Virus record (IMG/VR): IMGVR_UViG_3300037189_018126
Span: 1 to 33,961 of that record
Source of the DNA: a virus
DNA: 33,961 nt
Reading direction: 5' to 3' (one strand)
Numbering within the stretch: position 1 is the first letter of the stretch; each line of letters opens with the position of its first letter. The position numbers and the translations under genes were made by a program. Positions 14,321 to 23,204 of the stretch are shown here, in pieces. The notes under the pieces were generated by a model that was given only the letters and a program-made list of their open reading frames with translations, was not told the DNA's origin and did not search any database.

Positions 14321-14756
14321 TGCGGAGGGGGTTGCGTACAAAGCCCAGCACGTCCTTGCGGGGCTTGAGGCGGCGCTGCACGGCCGCGCCCTTGGTGGGC
14401 TTCAGCGTTTTGGAGTTGCCGCCGATAGCGCCGAAGCAGTCCCCGCCCTCCAGCACCACCTCGACGTGGCTGCATTTGGCGGGCTGGCCGTAGCAGATGA
14501 TGTCCCCGGGCTGCGGCTTCTCCACCCGCGGCCACGTCGTCCACATCCGGTGGGCGTTGAACTCCACCCGGGGCGTCCACCCGCAGCGCCGCAGCGACCA
14601 GGTGATGAGGCCGCTGCAGTCAAACACCAGCCGTTGATTGCCGTTCTCGTAGGTGAAGGCGTGGCGCTTGCCGGCCACGTACTCGCCCTTGCCTCCCCAG
14701 ACATAGGGCGCGCCTTCCTGCGCCAGCACCGCCTCCACGAAGCGCTCGATGCTCAC
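14304..14756 (-). CDS. NlpC/P60-family endolysin
   Basis: A 150-residue cell-wall hydrolase. PYVWGGKG (residues 18-25) and the catalytic FDCSGLITW (Cys47) are the standard NlpC/P60 signature. The His is in CSHVEVVLEGG (His97), with GDIICYG before it, as in the family. It should cut peptide bonds in peptidoglycan at the end of infection. No separate binding domain and no signal peptide are visible, so release through a holin is expected. The ATG at 14756 overlaps the upstream stop. Confidence 0.9.
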   Translation of the reverse strand: MSIERFVEAVLAQEGAPYVWGGKGEYVAGKRHAFTYENGNQRLVFDCSGLITWSLRRCGWTPRVEFNAHRMWTTWPRVEKPQPGDIICYGQPAKCSHVEVVLEGGDCFGAIGGNSKTLKPTKGAAVQRRLKPRKDVLGFVRNPLRNDAPA

Positions 14757-14992
14757 GGGGCCTCGCGGGAGGACTCGCGCAGCTTGGCCAGTTCCAGCTC
14801 CACGTGCGTCAGTCGGACGTGCAACTCAGCCAGCCGCACCTGCATCTGGTTGTCCGTGGCGGTGAGGGCATCCACCTTCGCGGACAGCCCATCAAGTTTG
14901 CTGTCCAGATTGGCCACGTTGCGGTTGAGGCTCCAAATCAACAGCCCCGTGACGCCGCCCGTCACCAGTTGCGCGATGAGTTCGTTGCTCAC
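14753..14992 (-). CDS. Membrane-anchored coiled-coil protein of the lysis cassette
   Basis: A 79-residue protein from GTG 14992, with AGGAG 8 bases upstream and a GTGA overlap with the preceding stop. A hydrophobic segment (IAQLVTGGVTGLLIWSL) near the N-terminus is followed by a long heptad helix (LDSKLDGLSAKVDALTA and onward). This build fits a holin/antiholin accessory or an inner-membrane spanin-like protein. Position just upstream of the endolysin supports a lysis role. Confidence 0.68.
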   Translation of the reverse strand: MSNELIAQLVTGGVTGLLIWSLNRNVANLDSKLDGLSAKVDALTATDNQMQVRLAELHVRLTHVELELAKLRESSREAP

Positions 14993-15534
14993 TGAGGGCA
15001 CTCCTGTGGCCAGCTACTGACGCCAGCAAACTCCACACAGGACTTTGGCAGGCACCCGGCGCCCTGCCATTGGCCGTGGCCGAGGGTGATGCCCTGGGCG
15101 GCAGGGCTGCCGTCGTTACGGAGGCAGGTGGCGTCCTTAGCGCAGGCGCACAGGTAGGGGGCGGTGGCGTCCCCCTGTAGCCACACCCTCACCTGCGGGC
15201 CGCCGTCGTAGGCCTCGGGGCCGCGCTCCTCGTACTCCGGCAGTACGTCGTAGCCGGGCGGGAGGGGTTGCACGCCGGCGTCCTTGTCCTGGGCAGGGTT
15301 GGCGCAGGCACGCATCACCGCGTAGCTGCCGCCGCCGTCCCAGCCGGGAAACCACTGCGCCACCACCTCGGCCGAGGCCAGCCCGCTGCGAAAAACGCAC
15401 TGAGCGCCAGCGTCCAACCCATAGCCCGGAACAGCTTCGACAACGCCAGGCTGGGAAGGAGTCAAAGCGCCAGAGGCAAGCAAGGCAGCTGCAGAAGCAA
15501 CAATGGCCGCGGCGGCTATCCGGTATCTGTTCAC
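14989..15534 (-). CDS. Secreted or membrane-anchored Cys-containing protein
   Basis: A 181-residue protein from GTG 15534, overlapping the fibre stop (GTGA); a TTG at 15543 is possible. It opens with a basic start and a hydrophobic run (AAAAIVASAAALLASGA), a signal peptide or anchor. The exported part has about eight cysteines (CACAKDATC, CLPKSC and others), which suggests disulphide bonds in the periplasm or outside. Not recognised. It sits between a fibre-like gene and the lysis genes. Confidence 0.65.
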   Translation of the reverse strand: MNRYRIAAAAIVASAAALLASGALTPSQPGVVEAVPGYGLDAGAQCVFRSGLASAEVVAQWFPGWDGGGSYAVMRACANPAQDKDAGVQPLPPGYDVLPEYEERGPEAYDGGPQVRVWLQGDATAPYLCACAKDATCLRNDGSPAAQGITLGHGQWQGAGCLPKSCVEFAGVSSWPQECPQ

Positions 15535-16793
15535 GGTTCGCAATCTCCAGTGGTTGCGCCCAATCGGATGTTAGCAAGCCACCCATTGATGGATTGCGAA
15601 CCGGAAGCATCTATCCCAAATCTTACAGTGCTTCCAATCATGCTGCTTGTGTAGGTGGTGGTGCTTGTTGTTCCGTTGACCACAAGCGCAAGCTGATTGG
15701 CGCTGGTTGACCACCTGACAATCACATCAAGCAATGTCGCAAACGTCGTCCGGTAATCAATGACAAAGTTTGAAACCGTGGCGGCGTAAACGTTACTTCC
15801 CTGGGCGATAACAATTCCATTTCCAGACTGAAGAATGCGCGGATTTCCTCCAGAAAAGACTGCGGATGCCTTGAATGCTTTTGCGGCAATACATCCAAGG
15901 TCCGTAGCAAATCCAGTGGGTGTGTTTACGTAGGCCACCTCCCCAAGCCGTGTGACGCTTGTTCCGTCTGTAAAGATTGGGGATGTTGGCGTGTCTATAA
16001 AGTTTAGGCTTTCGTCCTGCACTGCGTCGAAAATGAAAGCGTCATTTTCCGAGTTGGTGCGGAATCCGACAGTTGGATTTGTGACGGTGCTGTAGACGTA
16101 GCAGCGGCTCCATGTACTGCTATTGATGGATTGAGCCGCATACGTTGTGGCGTTGTAGCAGTTGCTGCTGTTAAGGGTTGTCCAACTTCCACCGTTGTTG
16201 CGCGTCATTTCCAGCGCAGAGGTTCCGGCAGCGCGCTTAACGTATACGCTTGTGACTCTTGATCCAGAGGCTGTTAGGCTCTGCGTTACGGTTCCCAAGA
16301 ACGTAGATATTCCGGTGGTGCACGTTGTGGCGCTGTTGGGGACCCCCGTGATGCCGGTCGCATCTCTAAGGCATGTTAGGTTGGTGCGACTCCAGGCTGC
16401 GTTTGCAAGGTCGCGGCTGCGTAGTGCCAGGTTTGTGGCCTCCTGCTCCACCAGTATTGCGGGCTGCCCAATGAGGCTGGATACGCGCGGCTGATTGCTG
16501 GTGACGGAAACCCACGTCCCATCTGCCTTCTGGCAGTTGGCTGAGCTGGCGCGGCTGAAGTTAATGGATTCTCCACGGGTGCCGGTGACCGTCTGGCCAC
16601 TGCACTCGCCGCCAGGAATGGATGCGGTGGACGGTAAGAAACGGAGCAGGGAGGCGTCTGGAGCGGCAGACGTTCCCGAACTAAGGCGGTCGCGCCTGTC
16701 CAAGCGCCAGTATCCCCCGAGGCGGTTGAGGACGCGCGGGGAGGCGGCAGCCACCTCTGCCGTCGCCAGCAGGGCCAGCAGCGCAGCGCGCAT
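15531..16793 (-). CDS. Fibre/head-spike-like protein with signal peptide
   Basis: A 420-residue protein. MRAALLALLATAEVAAASP reads as a signal peptide. The segment from about residue 75 (SINFSRASSANCQKADGTW, then QPRVSS, ILVEQEATNLALRSRDLANAAW) matches the phage spike/fibre domain usually written as a TRAST, EPR, L-I-E, A-R-T-N-L pattern. The C-terminal half resembles a LamG/concanavalin-type beta-sandwich that could bind glycans. DNA here is AT-richer than its neighbours. Receptor binding is likely; the signal peptide is unusual. Confidence 0.75.
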   Translation of the reverse strand: MRAALLALLATAEVAAASPRVLNRLGGYWRLDRRDRLSSGTSAAPDASLLRFLPSTASIPGGECSGQTVTGTRGESINFSRASSANCQKADGTWVSVTSNQPRVSSLIGQPAILVEQEATNLALRSRDLANAAWSRTNLTCLRDATGITGVPNSATTCTTGISTFLGTVTQSLTASGSRVTSVYVKRAAGTSALEMTRNNGGSWTTLNSSNCYNATTYAAQSINSSTWSRCYVYSTVTNPTVGFRTNSENDAFIFDAVQDESLNFIDTPTSPIFTDGTSVTRLGEVAYVNTPTGFATDLGCIAAKAFKASAVFSGGNPRILQSGNGIVIAQGSNVYAATVSNFVIDYRTTFATLLDVIVRWSTSANQLALVVNGTTSTTTYTSSMIGSTVRFGIDASGSQSINGWLANIRLGATTGDCEP

Positions 16794-16796
16794 CCG

Positions 16797-17153
16797 TCAG
16801 CCCTCGGTGCCGCTGCGCTCGAAGACGCGGCAGTTGGCGGTGCCCGAGGCGGAAACTGCCGCCACGTAGCCTGCGCCGGCCGAGCTGGAGGGCGTCGAGG
16901 TGGTGAAGAGTTGGTCCGCCGCCACCTTGATGCCGTTGGTGGTGGTGGCGCTGCAGCTTGTGTTGTTGGCGCACACCAGCACGTAGGCCGTGGCATCACA
17001 CTGCACCGACAGCTTGCCGCCCGCCGGAATGGCAAACGGGCTGGCGGTGTCGGTGTTGTTTTTGGTGGTGGTGGCAACGATGGTGCCCAGGTAGCGTTCG
17101 CCAGCCAGGGCAGGCGAAGCAACCAGGCACAGGACAGCAACGAGGCGGCGCAT
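16797..17153 (-). CDS. Small exported protein, first gene of the fibre/lysis block
   Basis: A 118-residue protein from ATG 17153 with AAGGAG 7 bases upstream. MRRLVAVLCLVASPALAGE is a textbook signal peptide with an ALA-GE cut. The mature part is Thr/Ser rich, with paired cysteines (CANNTSC and others), and looks like a small beta-sandwich. Not recognised. It is the third exported protein in this block and could decorate the envelope or the virion. Confidence 0.65.
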   Translation of the reverse strand: MRRLVAVLCLVASPALAGERYLGTIVATTTKNNTDTASPFAIPAGGKLSVQCDATAYVLVCANNTSCSATTTNGIKVAADQLFTTSTPSSSAGAGYVAAVSASGTANCRVFERSGTEG

Positions 17154-17201
17154 CGGGCGTCTCCTTGCCGGACAAGCCGGCATGGCGGTATGCGACAAGC
17201 C

Positions 17202-17474
17202 ATGGCACCCAAGACTGCGGCGGACAAGGTCAAGGCAGACACCACGACGCCCACGTCGATGGTGGACCAGCACCTTGCCGGCGAGGTGATGTGGCTGGGC
17301 TTCCGCCGCCACGGGGACGGCAAGTTCACCCGCTACCAGGCAGTGACGCGGGACGGCCGCTTCGTCGCCGTGGACTCCGAGCGCAACGAAGGGCTCGCCA
17401 GCTTCAACCGCGACTTCCGCGCCATGGTGGGCAAGGCGCTGCAGTTCGTCTTCAACCCCCTGAAGCGCAAGTGA
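17202..17474 (+). CDS. Hypothetical basic protein (rightward island, gene 1)
   Basis: A 90-residue soluble protein from ATG 17202 (or ATG 17190). It contains VMWLGFRRHGDGKFTRYQAVTRDGRFVAVDSE, which looks like a small beta-rich fold, and a basic end. No family recognised. It diverges from the exported-protein gene at 17153, only 48 bases away, so both promoters must lie in or near that gap. It overlaps the next gene (GTGA). Confidence 0.6.
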   Translation: MAPKTAADKVKADTTTPTSMVDQHLAGEVMWLGFRRHGDGKFTRYQAVTRDGRFVAVDSERNEGLASFNRDFRAMVGKALQFVFNPLKRK

Positions 17475-17701
17475 CTGCCCTTGTCGTCATTGCTGCCGCG
17501 CTGGTGGCTGCAGGCGTGGCCGTGGGCGTGGCCGCCTGGCAGGCCCGGCTGGCTCTTTCCATGTGGCTGGCCCACCAGCGGCAGCTGCAGCAGCCCCCGC
17601 CGGCCGCGCCCCCTGCGCCGGACGAAGTGTTGCGCCGGCTGGACGCCCTAGAGCTCAAAGTGGCCCAGCACGACGTCGCGCGGTTGACTGGCCGACGTTA
17701 G
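17471..17701 (+). CDS. Small membrane protein (rightward island, gene 2)
   Basis: A 76-residue protein from GTG 17471, coupled by GTGA to the gene before it. The N-terminus is one long hydrophobic helix (ALVVIAAALVAAGVAVGVAAW). Then comes a Gln/Pro-rich linker (QLQQPPPAAPPAP) and a short heptad helix (VLRRLDALELKVAQHDV). A membrane-anchored coiled-coil protein of unknown role; exclusion of other phages or a lysis accessory are possibilities. Confidence 0.62.
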   Translation: MTALVVIAAALVAAGVAVGVAAWQARLALSMWLAHQRQLQQPPPAAPPAPDEVLRRLDALELKVAQHDVARLTGRR

Positions 17702-17748
17702 GCGGCGGGGAAGTTGCCTGCACCCCTCGGTGGCAGCAGGCTCGCTGC

Positions 17749-18018
17749 ATGCTTGACGCACTGCTCTACTTCGCGCTTGGAGCTGCGGCCATGTACGCTT
17801 TCACGTACTTGGCTGTGAGTGGGCACTTCATCCAGATGGATGCCCGGGTGGGGCTTGGGCAATACGAGATTTCGAAAGCACTGAAAGAGTCCTCCGACAA
17901 GACCGCAAGGGAAATGGAGTTGCTGAAGCGGTCTATCGACGAGTTCAACAGGTGTCCCGAATGCCAGCGAGGTGTGGAGGTCGCCAGAAGGCTGGAGCGA
18001 TTCAGCGGGACTGAGTAG
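17749..18018 (+). CDS. Membrane protein with cytoplasmic coiled coil and CxxC (rightward island, gene 3)
   Basis: An 89-residue protein from ATG 17749. An N-terminal membrane helix (LLYFALGAAAMYAFTYLAV) is followed by a charged helix and RCPECQRG, a CxxC pair. There is no good ribosome-binding site, so the start is less certain. Its end overlaps the convergent ejection-protein gene by 17 bases. Not recognised. Confidence 0.58.
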   Translation: MLDALLYFALGAAAMYAFTYLAVSGHFIQMDARVGLGQYEISKALKESSDKTAREMELLKRSIDEFNRCPECQRGVEVARRLERFSGTE

Positions 18019-21000
18019 CCAGTTCCTTCTGCGCTTCCTCGTCCATCTCGCGGAACTTCTGATCGCGGGTGTGCATCAGGTAGTAGCCCACCGCCGCCGA
18101 AGCCGGCGTGGCCCTGGACATGTCCTTCAAAAACCAGCCGTACTCGTTGAACATGGCACTGGATGCAGGGCCGGCCTCTGCACCGGCACGCAGATACTTG
18201 GACAGGCGGTCTGAGTAGATGGCCACCGACATGCTTTGCTTGCGCAGCTTGTTGTTGGCTGCGGCGCCGACGACAGCCAGGGCTGCCTTGGCTTTGCCGG
18301 ACAGCCCCTCACCGGCCAGCGCGGCGGTCGCGCCGGTGGCGTAGTCGGACGGGCTAATGGCCCGGTTGCCAAGCTCGCGCCGCGTTCCGCGGGTGGCCCA
18401 GTTGGTGGCCATGCTGGCTGCGCCGAAGGCGTCTTTGGTCTTCTGGTACTCGGCCAGCTTCTCTGGGCCAAGTTGCCCCAGCACTGCGTCCTCCACGGCA
18501 TCGTCGTAGATTCCAGCGACTGCTTTTTTCATTGCCTGCGTCTTGTTGGCGTCCTTTGCATAGTTGAGGTTTTCCGTGATGCTCGTCTTCCATCCACGCA
18601 GCTCGGCCGCAGTCATCCCCTTGCGAGCGTTCTGTCGAAGAGTGCGAATCGTGTTGAGGATGTAGGCAGCATTCCCGCGGTCATCATGCGAGCGGTAGTC
18701 CGCCAGCATCTCGTTGAGACGCGCCACCACCGGCTCAACATCCAGTCCCACGTTATGCAGCAAAACATCATCCGGCGGCACCGGCGGCGCCTTGGGCTCC
18801 GGGTACATGATGCGCTGGTTGAGCGCCCCCTCAATGGCGGGCTTCTGCTCCTTGGACGCCTTGCCCACCACGGGAGCCAGGGCGGGGTCCACGCCTTCCT
18901 GCGCCGCCAGCCTTCTTCGGGCGATATCCTCCAGCACGGCCTTGCGCTGGTCTGGCGCCAGTCCGCGCACGGCCTCCAGTTCCTGCTCCAGAGGCGGCGG
19001 CCTCGGCACTCTCGTCTCTGCCAAAGACGTTAGCGCAGACGCGCGCTCGCGCTTCCCAGCACCCATCAACTGCAACACCTCGGGTTGGATGCCTTCGGTG
19101 GCTGTCGGAGACACCTCAAGGTCGGCCATCTGCTGGGCCAGCTGCGCCAGCGCGGCCTTGCGCTCCTTGGGTGGCAGGGCCGCAATGCGCTGGAGGTCCT
19201 CGGGCAATGCCGGGGCAACAGCAGGACTGCGCACGCGCGCCAACTCTTCCACTGCCTTGTTGCGAGCCTTGCCAGACGTGACCACTAGCGCCCGCGCGGC
19301 CTCATCCTCCAGCAAGCGCCCCACGGTTGCAGCCCGTGAGTCTCCCTTGACGATAAGCTCCATGGCGAGGGCCTCAACGCCTTTGGCCTTCTCCGCATCA
19401 GGCTTCCCCATCAACCCGCCCAATCCCTGCACCTGGTTGCGGCGGAAAGGCAGGGTAATGAGGGTTTCCCGCGGGATGGCGCCAACGCCCGCCGCCACCT
19501 GGTCGTCCGGTGACAGCGTCCAAGGGCGGTTCCCTTCCAGTGCATCGAGTGTGTTGGCCAGCTTCTGGGCCAACAGCCGCTTCTGAACATCCACCGTTGC
19601 CGCTTGCTTGCTCAAGTCCGCTTGAGTGCCGATGCGAGCCGCGGCCGTGGCAGCCTCGGCCTGCTGCTGGCTGCTGGTGATTGTTTGCGCCAAAGCCTCC
19701 TGCTGCTGGGCAGCCACCTGCTTTATCTGCTCCACGCGCTGTCTTGCCGCGTTTTCGACTGCGGCCAACTGCTGCTCTAGCGCGGCCTGCTCTGCCTGAA
19801 GCTGGCCGCTGTATGCCTCCCCGCTGGCGTTGGCGGCGGACACGGACTCGTCCAGCTGCTTCACCAGTTCCGCATGCCTTCCTTCAAGCTCCTGCAGTTC
19901 ACCCTCCAATCTGCGCCGAGCGGACTGGAAAGCCATACCCAGCCGCGTCTGCTGCTGCAGAAGCGCATCCTCGCTTGCCTCGCGCGCCGCAGAACGGCGG
20001 GCCATTCGCTCGGCTCGGATGGATGCAAGGTCGCCAGACTCCAAGCCGACGCGTCCGCCCATGGCATCGTCGGTAGCTCGCTCAAGGCCGCCCTGCGCAG
20101 CTCCCTCCCTCTCGGCCATCTCCTGAAACTTGGGCAGCAGCGTTTCGGGCGTGTCTCCTGGCTTGGCCACCTCGGCGTCCAGAAGCAGCCCGGTAAGCAT
20201 GTCCTCGCGCTCGCGGGCCTTGGGGTCAATGGCGAGGTCCTGCTGGATGGCCCCTGCGCCCTTCTTGTAGCGGTTGATGGCTCGCTGCCTTAGCCAATCG
20301 GCCACGGCCTTGGATGCTTCCGGCGCCATCCGTGCCGCACCGACCCGCGACAGGTCGATGAGTGCGCCCCCGGCCTTGACGCCACCGACCAGGCCGAGGC
20401 TGAGGCCGCCGCCAAACGCCATGCCGGTGGGCACGTCCTCAGCCTCGCCCTTGCCGTAGGCCATCATCCCACCAGCAACGGCGCCCGGCACCACCACCTG
20501 GTCTGCGAGCGTCACCGCGCCCTTGAGGCCGGCCTCCACGCCCTTGCGCGGCACCTGCAGGGCCGTCTTGACGCCCGCCGGAAGCATACGCGCAATGGGT
20601 GCCGCCCTACCGATGACGGCGGCCACGGGGTTCAGGACGCCTCCGGCCACCTCCGCGCCCACTGAAGCGGCTGCGTAGGGGCCTTGGTCGCCCGTCCAGC
20701 GGCGTGCTTCGGCCTGCTGGCGGGCCTCGTCAAAGGCGTAGCCCAGCGGCACGCTCGGGCGCTGCGGCACGCCATCTGGATACGTCAACGCCCCGGCGCG
20801 CTCGCCCAACTCCTCCAGTACGCCGCCAACGCCCGCGAGGCGCCCAGACAGACCGCCGGTGTACCCCTCGAAGAAGGCGCGGCCCGTCGTCTCCAAGAAG
20901 CCGGGGAGGTCGGTGTCAGGCTTCGCTTGGGTGGGAGTGGCGCCCTCTGGGCCGGGGGCGGGGACTTCGCCCTCCGGCAGCGCACGAGCCTTCCAGCCGG

Positions 21001-21064
21001 GGACCGCCGACGGGTCGGGCTCCACCGGAGCCGCGGGGATGGCGCGAGACTTCCAGTTGCTCAC
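18002..21064 (-). CDS. Large internal virion (DNA ejection) protein
   Basis: A 1020-residue protein from GTG 21064. The N-terminal 60 residues carry a duplicated motif (NWKSRAIPA and GWKARALPE). Then there are Gly/Ala-rich hydrophobic stretches (about 135-245) that could enter membranes, a very long coiled-coil region rich in Gln, Ala and Glu (about 330-510), and a helical C-terminus. This build and its place after the tail genes match the internal virion proteins of podoviruses, which leave the capsid first and form a channel across the envelope. No lysozyme motif was found. Confidence 0.75.
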   Translation of the reverse strand: MSNWKSRAIPAAPVEPDPSAVPGWKARALPEGEVPAPGPEGATPTQAKPDTDLPGFLETTGRAFFEGYTGGLSGRLAGVGGVLEELGERAGALTYPDGVPQRPSVPLGYAFDEARQQAEARRWTGDQGPYAAASVGAEVAGGVLNPVAAVIGRAAPIARMLPAGVKTALQVPRKGVEAGLKGAVTLADQVVVPGAVAGGMMAYGKGEAEDVPTGMAFGGGLSLGLVGGVKAGGALIDLSRVGAARMAPEASKAVADWLRQRAINRYKKGAGAIQQDLAIDPKAREREDMLTGLLLDAEVAKPGDTPETLLPKFQEMAEREGAAQGGLERATDDAMGGRVGLESGDLASIRAERMARRSAAREASEDALLQQQTRLGMAFQSARRRLEGELQELEGRHAELVKQLDESVSAANASGEAYSGQLQAEQAALEQQLAAVENAARQRVEQIKQVAAQQQEALAQTITSSQQQAEAATAAARIGTQADLSKQAATVDVQKRLLAQKLANTLDALEGNRPWTLSPDDQVAAGVGAIPRETLITLPFRRNQVQGLGGLMGKPDAEKAKGVEALAMELIVKGDSRAATVGRLLEDEAARALVVTSGKARNKAVEELARVRSPAVAPALPEDLQRIAALPPKERKAALAQLAQQMADLEVSPTATEGIQPEVLQLMGAGKRERASALTSLAETRVPRPPPLEQELEAVRGLAPDQRKAVLEDIARRRLAAQEGVDPALAPVVGKASKEQKPAIEGALNQRIMYPEPKAPPVPPDDVLLHNVGLDVEPVVARLNEMLADYRSHDDRGNAAYILNTIRTLRQNARKGMTAAELRGWKTSITENLNYAKDANKTQAMKKAVAGIYDDAVEDAVLGQLGPEKLAEYQKTKDAFGAASMATNWATRGTRRELGNRAISPSDYATGATAALAGEGLSGKAKAALAVVGAAANNKLRKQSMSVAIYSDRLSKYLRAGAEAGPASSAMFNEYGWFLKDMSRATPASAAVGYYLMHTRDQKFREMDEEAQKELATQSR

Positions 21065-22365
21065 GGCTTCACCACCTTGTACCCGTCCTTCGCGGCATCG
21101 GGCACGTCCTGCGGGTCGATGTAGAGCGTCTCGCTGCCGTTGCTCACGGCAACCTTGCCTGCGGGATTCCCTCCCGTTTTCGGTCGGATGACCACGTCTT
21201 CAGGGTCTGCGCCGGACTTCTTGGCAATGCCGCTGTAGCGCTCGGCAGCGGTGTTGAGTTGCTCGGCGTGGGTGTCGTACAGCTGCCGCGCTCGGCCGAG
21301 GAAGTCCTTGCGCTGGTCCGGGGTAAGCCGCTGCCCGTCCACCACCTGGTTGTAGGCGGACGCCACCTTGTCATCCACGCCCCCCGCATTCTGCGCGTTG
21401 GCAAACTCACCTTCGCGGACCGTGCTGCCCGGGTCCAGCATCTTCATGTAGCCGAAGATGAGCGACAGGTCCCCGGCGGCGCTTGGGCTCTCAGAGGCAC
21501 GCTTCATCTTCCCGTAGGCCGCGTCTACGTCGTTGAAGTCCTTGACGACAGGCAGCCCGTTGAACTCCTTGCGCAGCGTCTCCGCGGCCTTGTTTAGCTT
21601 TGGGCCGGTGTCGGCGGGCTTTGCTTGCTTACCCGTGCGCGGCTGGTTGCGAGCTGCAATGCGGCCCGCCAAGTCCGTCAGTTTGAGGCCGTGCTCGGCG
21701 TCAAACTGCTCCTGTGTAAGCCCGGGGCGAGTGGTTTGCGGTTTTCCGTCAGCCATGCGCTTCAGCAGGCCGCGCTTGTACTCGGCGTCCACGCCCGCCG
21801 TCTCGTCGTCCCGCTTCTGCTTGAGGTACTCGGCCACCACCGCCCGGCGCTTCTCCTCCTTGGATACCTCGGAGGGCATGTCCCCCAGCGGCTGAGCCTT
21901 GTAGGCGCCGCGGCTGGTGATTTCCGCAAGCTGCTGGCCCGAGTCATAGACGCGCCGCATGCCTGCGGAGAGGTCATCCATTTTCTGGGCGCGCCGCAGT
22001 GCAGCCAGGTATCCGCCGCCGCTGCCCTCGTCGTTCGGCGCAGGCACGCCCCGGCCGGCCGCCAGCGGGCTGAAAGTGCCCGCCTCGCGCGGCGCAAAGA
22101 CGCTGTCTTTGCCCAGCCGTCGTCCCGCCATGTCGGCCACGTCGTCCGCCGCATCGCGCTCCAGCGCCACGTCGGCCTCGGCCTGCAGTCGGGGCGCGTC
22201 CAGCCCAGCCATCAGGTTGTCAAAGCGGGGGCGCTCGCGCAGGGCCAGCGGCTCCGGGGACAGGCTGCGGTCCATGTCGCCGGGGTCCGAGGACTCCACG
22301 TCCTCCTCCTCCATCGCCAGCGGCTGCCGCCGGCGCCGCAGGTACTCCTCCAGTTGAGCGTCCAT
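21061..22365 (-). CDS. Probable internal virion / DNA-transfer protein
   Basis: A 434-residue, highly charged protein. The first half looks disordered. The second half contains GDLSLIFGYMKMLDPGSTVREGEFANAQNA, a segment that recurs in structural proteins of many podovirus-like phages, and a helical region after it. Starts ATG 22365, overlapping the previous stop by one base. Likely ejected with the neighbouring proteins; exact role unknown. Confidence 0.72.
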   Translation of the reverse strand: MDAQLEEYLRRRRQPLAMEEEDVESSDPGDMDRSLSPEPLALRERPRFDNLMAGLDAPRLQAEADVALERDAADDVADMAGRRLGKDSVFAPREAGTFSPLAAGRGVPAPNDEGSGGGYLAALRRAQKMDDLSAGMRRVYDSGQQLAEITSRGAYKAQPLGDMPSEVSKEEKRRAVVAEYLKQKRDDETAGVDAEYKRGLLKRMADGKPQTTRPGLTQEQFDAEHGLKLTDLAGRIAARNQPRTGKQAKPADTGPKLNKAAETLRKEFNGLPVVKDFNDVDAAYGKMKRASESPSAAGDLSLIFGYMKMLDPGSTVREGEFANAQNAGGVDDKVASAYNQVVDGQRLTPDQRKDFLGRARQLYDTHAEQLNTAAERYSGIAKKSGADPEDVVIRPKTGGNPAGKVAVSNGSETLYIDPQDVPDAAKDGYKVVKP

Positions 22366-23195
22366 CAGATGAGCCCTCCTGTCAGCGCCATGAGTGCAGT
22401 GTCACCCAGCTTGCCGACGGTGCCGCCCACCGCCTGCGTGGTGGCCGCCGTGCGTCCGGCAGCTGCCTCGCGCTCCTTCGCCTGCTGCTCGTAGGACTTG
22501 GCCATGCGGTCCCCCTGTTGAGCGCGGGCGTCGTAGACGGTTTGCGCCTGCCTCCAGCGGGCGTCCGCGTTGAAGCGGTTGATGGAGTCCTGCGCCTGCG
22601 CCCTGTCCCGCTGCAGCTGGTAGTCACTGCTGCGCAGCTGGGTGCCCATCTGCCCTTGCATAGACAGCGCCTCCAGTGCCCGCCGCCGAGCATCCGCCGC
22701 CACCTGCAGGCTGCGTTGGTTGGCCGTCTGGGTGGAGGCCTGTGCCGCGTCCTGCTGGGCTGCCAGGGCGAGGCCAGAGGTGGCCCCGGCGCCGCGCTGG
22801 GCCAGCCGCTGCAGGGCTGCCATGCGCACGCCGCGCTCGTTGGCGGCGGCCTCCTGCTGGGCCTTGGCGTATTCGGCCGCACTCTGCGGGTCATCCTCAT
22901 TGGAGATGGCCTGCAGGCGCTCCAGCGCCATCTTCTGCGCCTGCCGGCCCTCGGGGGCCTCGGTGATGCTGGAAAACGCGCTGTCGCCAATCTCGGCCTT
23001 CACCTTGGCCAACTCGTCCGGGTTCAGCTTGGCAAGTTCCGCGTATGCCTGCTGGCGCAGCTTTTCGGCCTTCTCGTAGTCGCCCTGGGCAAGCGCAACG
23101 CCCAGTGCGGTGGCGAGGCCGCCCACCACGGTGCTGACGAGTCCGCCCTTACCCAAGGCGGACATCGCGTCCTGTCCTGACAGTGTCGATTCCAT
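22365..23195 (-). CDS. Probable internal virion protein
   Basis: A 276-residue protein with a hydrophobic N-terminal segment (LVSTVVGGLATALGVALAQG), then a long Ala/Gln/Arg-rich helical region without beta signals, and a Gly-rich end. This resembles short ejection proteins of podoviruses. The ATG at 23195 has GAGGAGG upstream. It sits in a run of four similar helical genes. Confidence 0.68.
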   Translation of the reverse strand: MESTLSGQDAMSALGKGGLVSTVVGGLATALGVALAQGDYEKAEKLRQQAYAELAKLNPDELAKVKAEIGDSAFSSITEAPEGRQAQKMALERLQAISNEDDPQSAAEYAKAQQEAAANERGVRMAALQRLAQRGAGATSGLALAAQQDAAQASTQTANQRSLQVAADARRRALEALSMQGQMGTQLRSSDYQLQRDRAQAQDSINRFNADARWRQAQTVYDARAQQGDRMAKSYEQQAKEREAAAGRTAATTQAVGGTVGKLGDTALMALTGGLI

Positions 23196-23204
23196 GTGGC
23201 CTCC

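Noticed and set aside
12003-16793. A diversity-generating retroelement acting on the fibre genes
   Set aside because: No reverse transcriptase and no obvious template/variable repeat pair was found near them.
17708-17740. A hairpin (CACC/GGTG with GCCTGC/GCAGGC flanks) as a terminator of the rightward genes
   Set aside because: The stem is interrupted and no T-run follows, so support is too weak.
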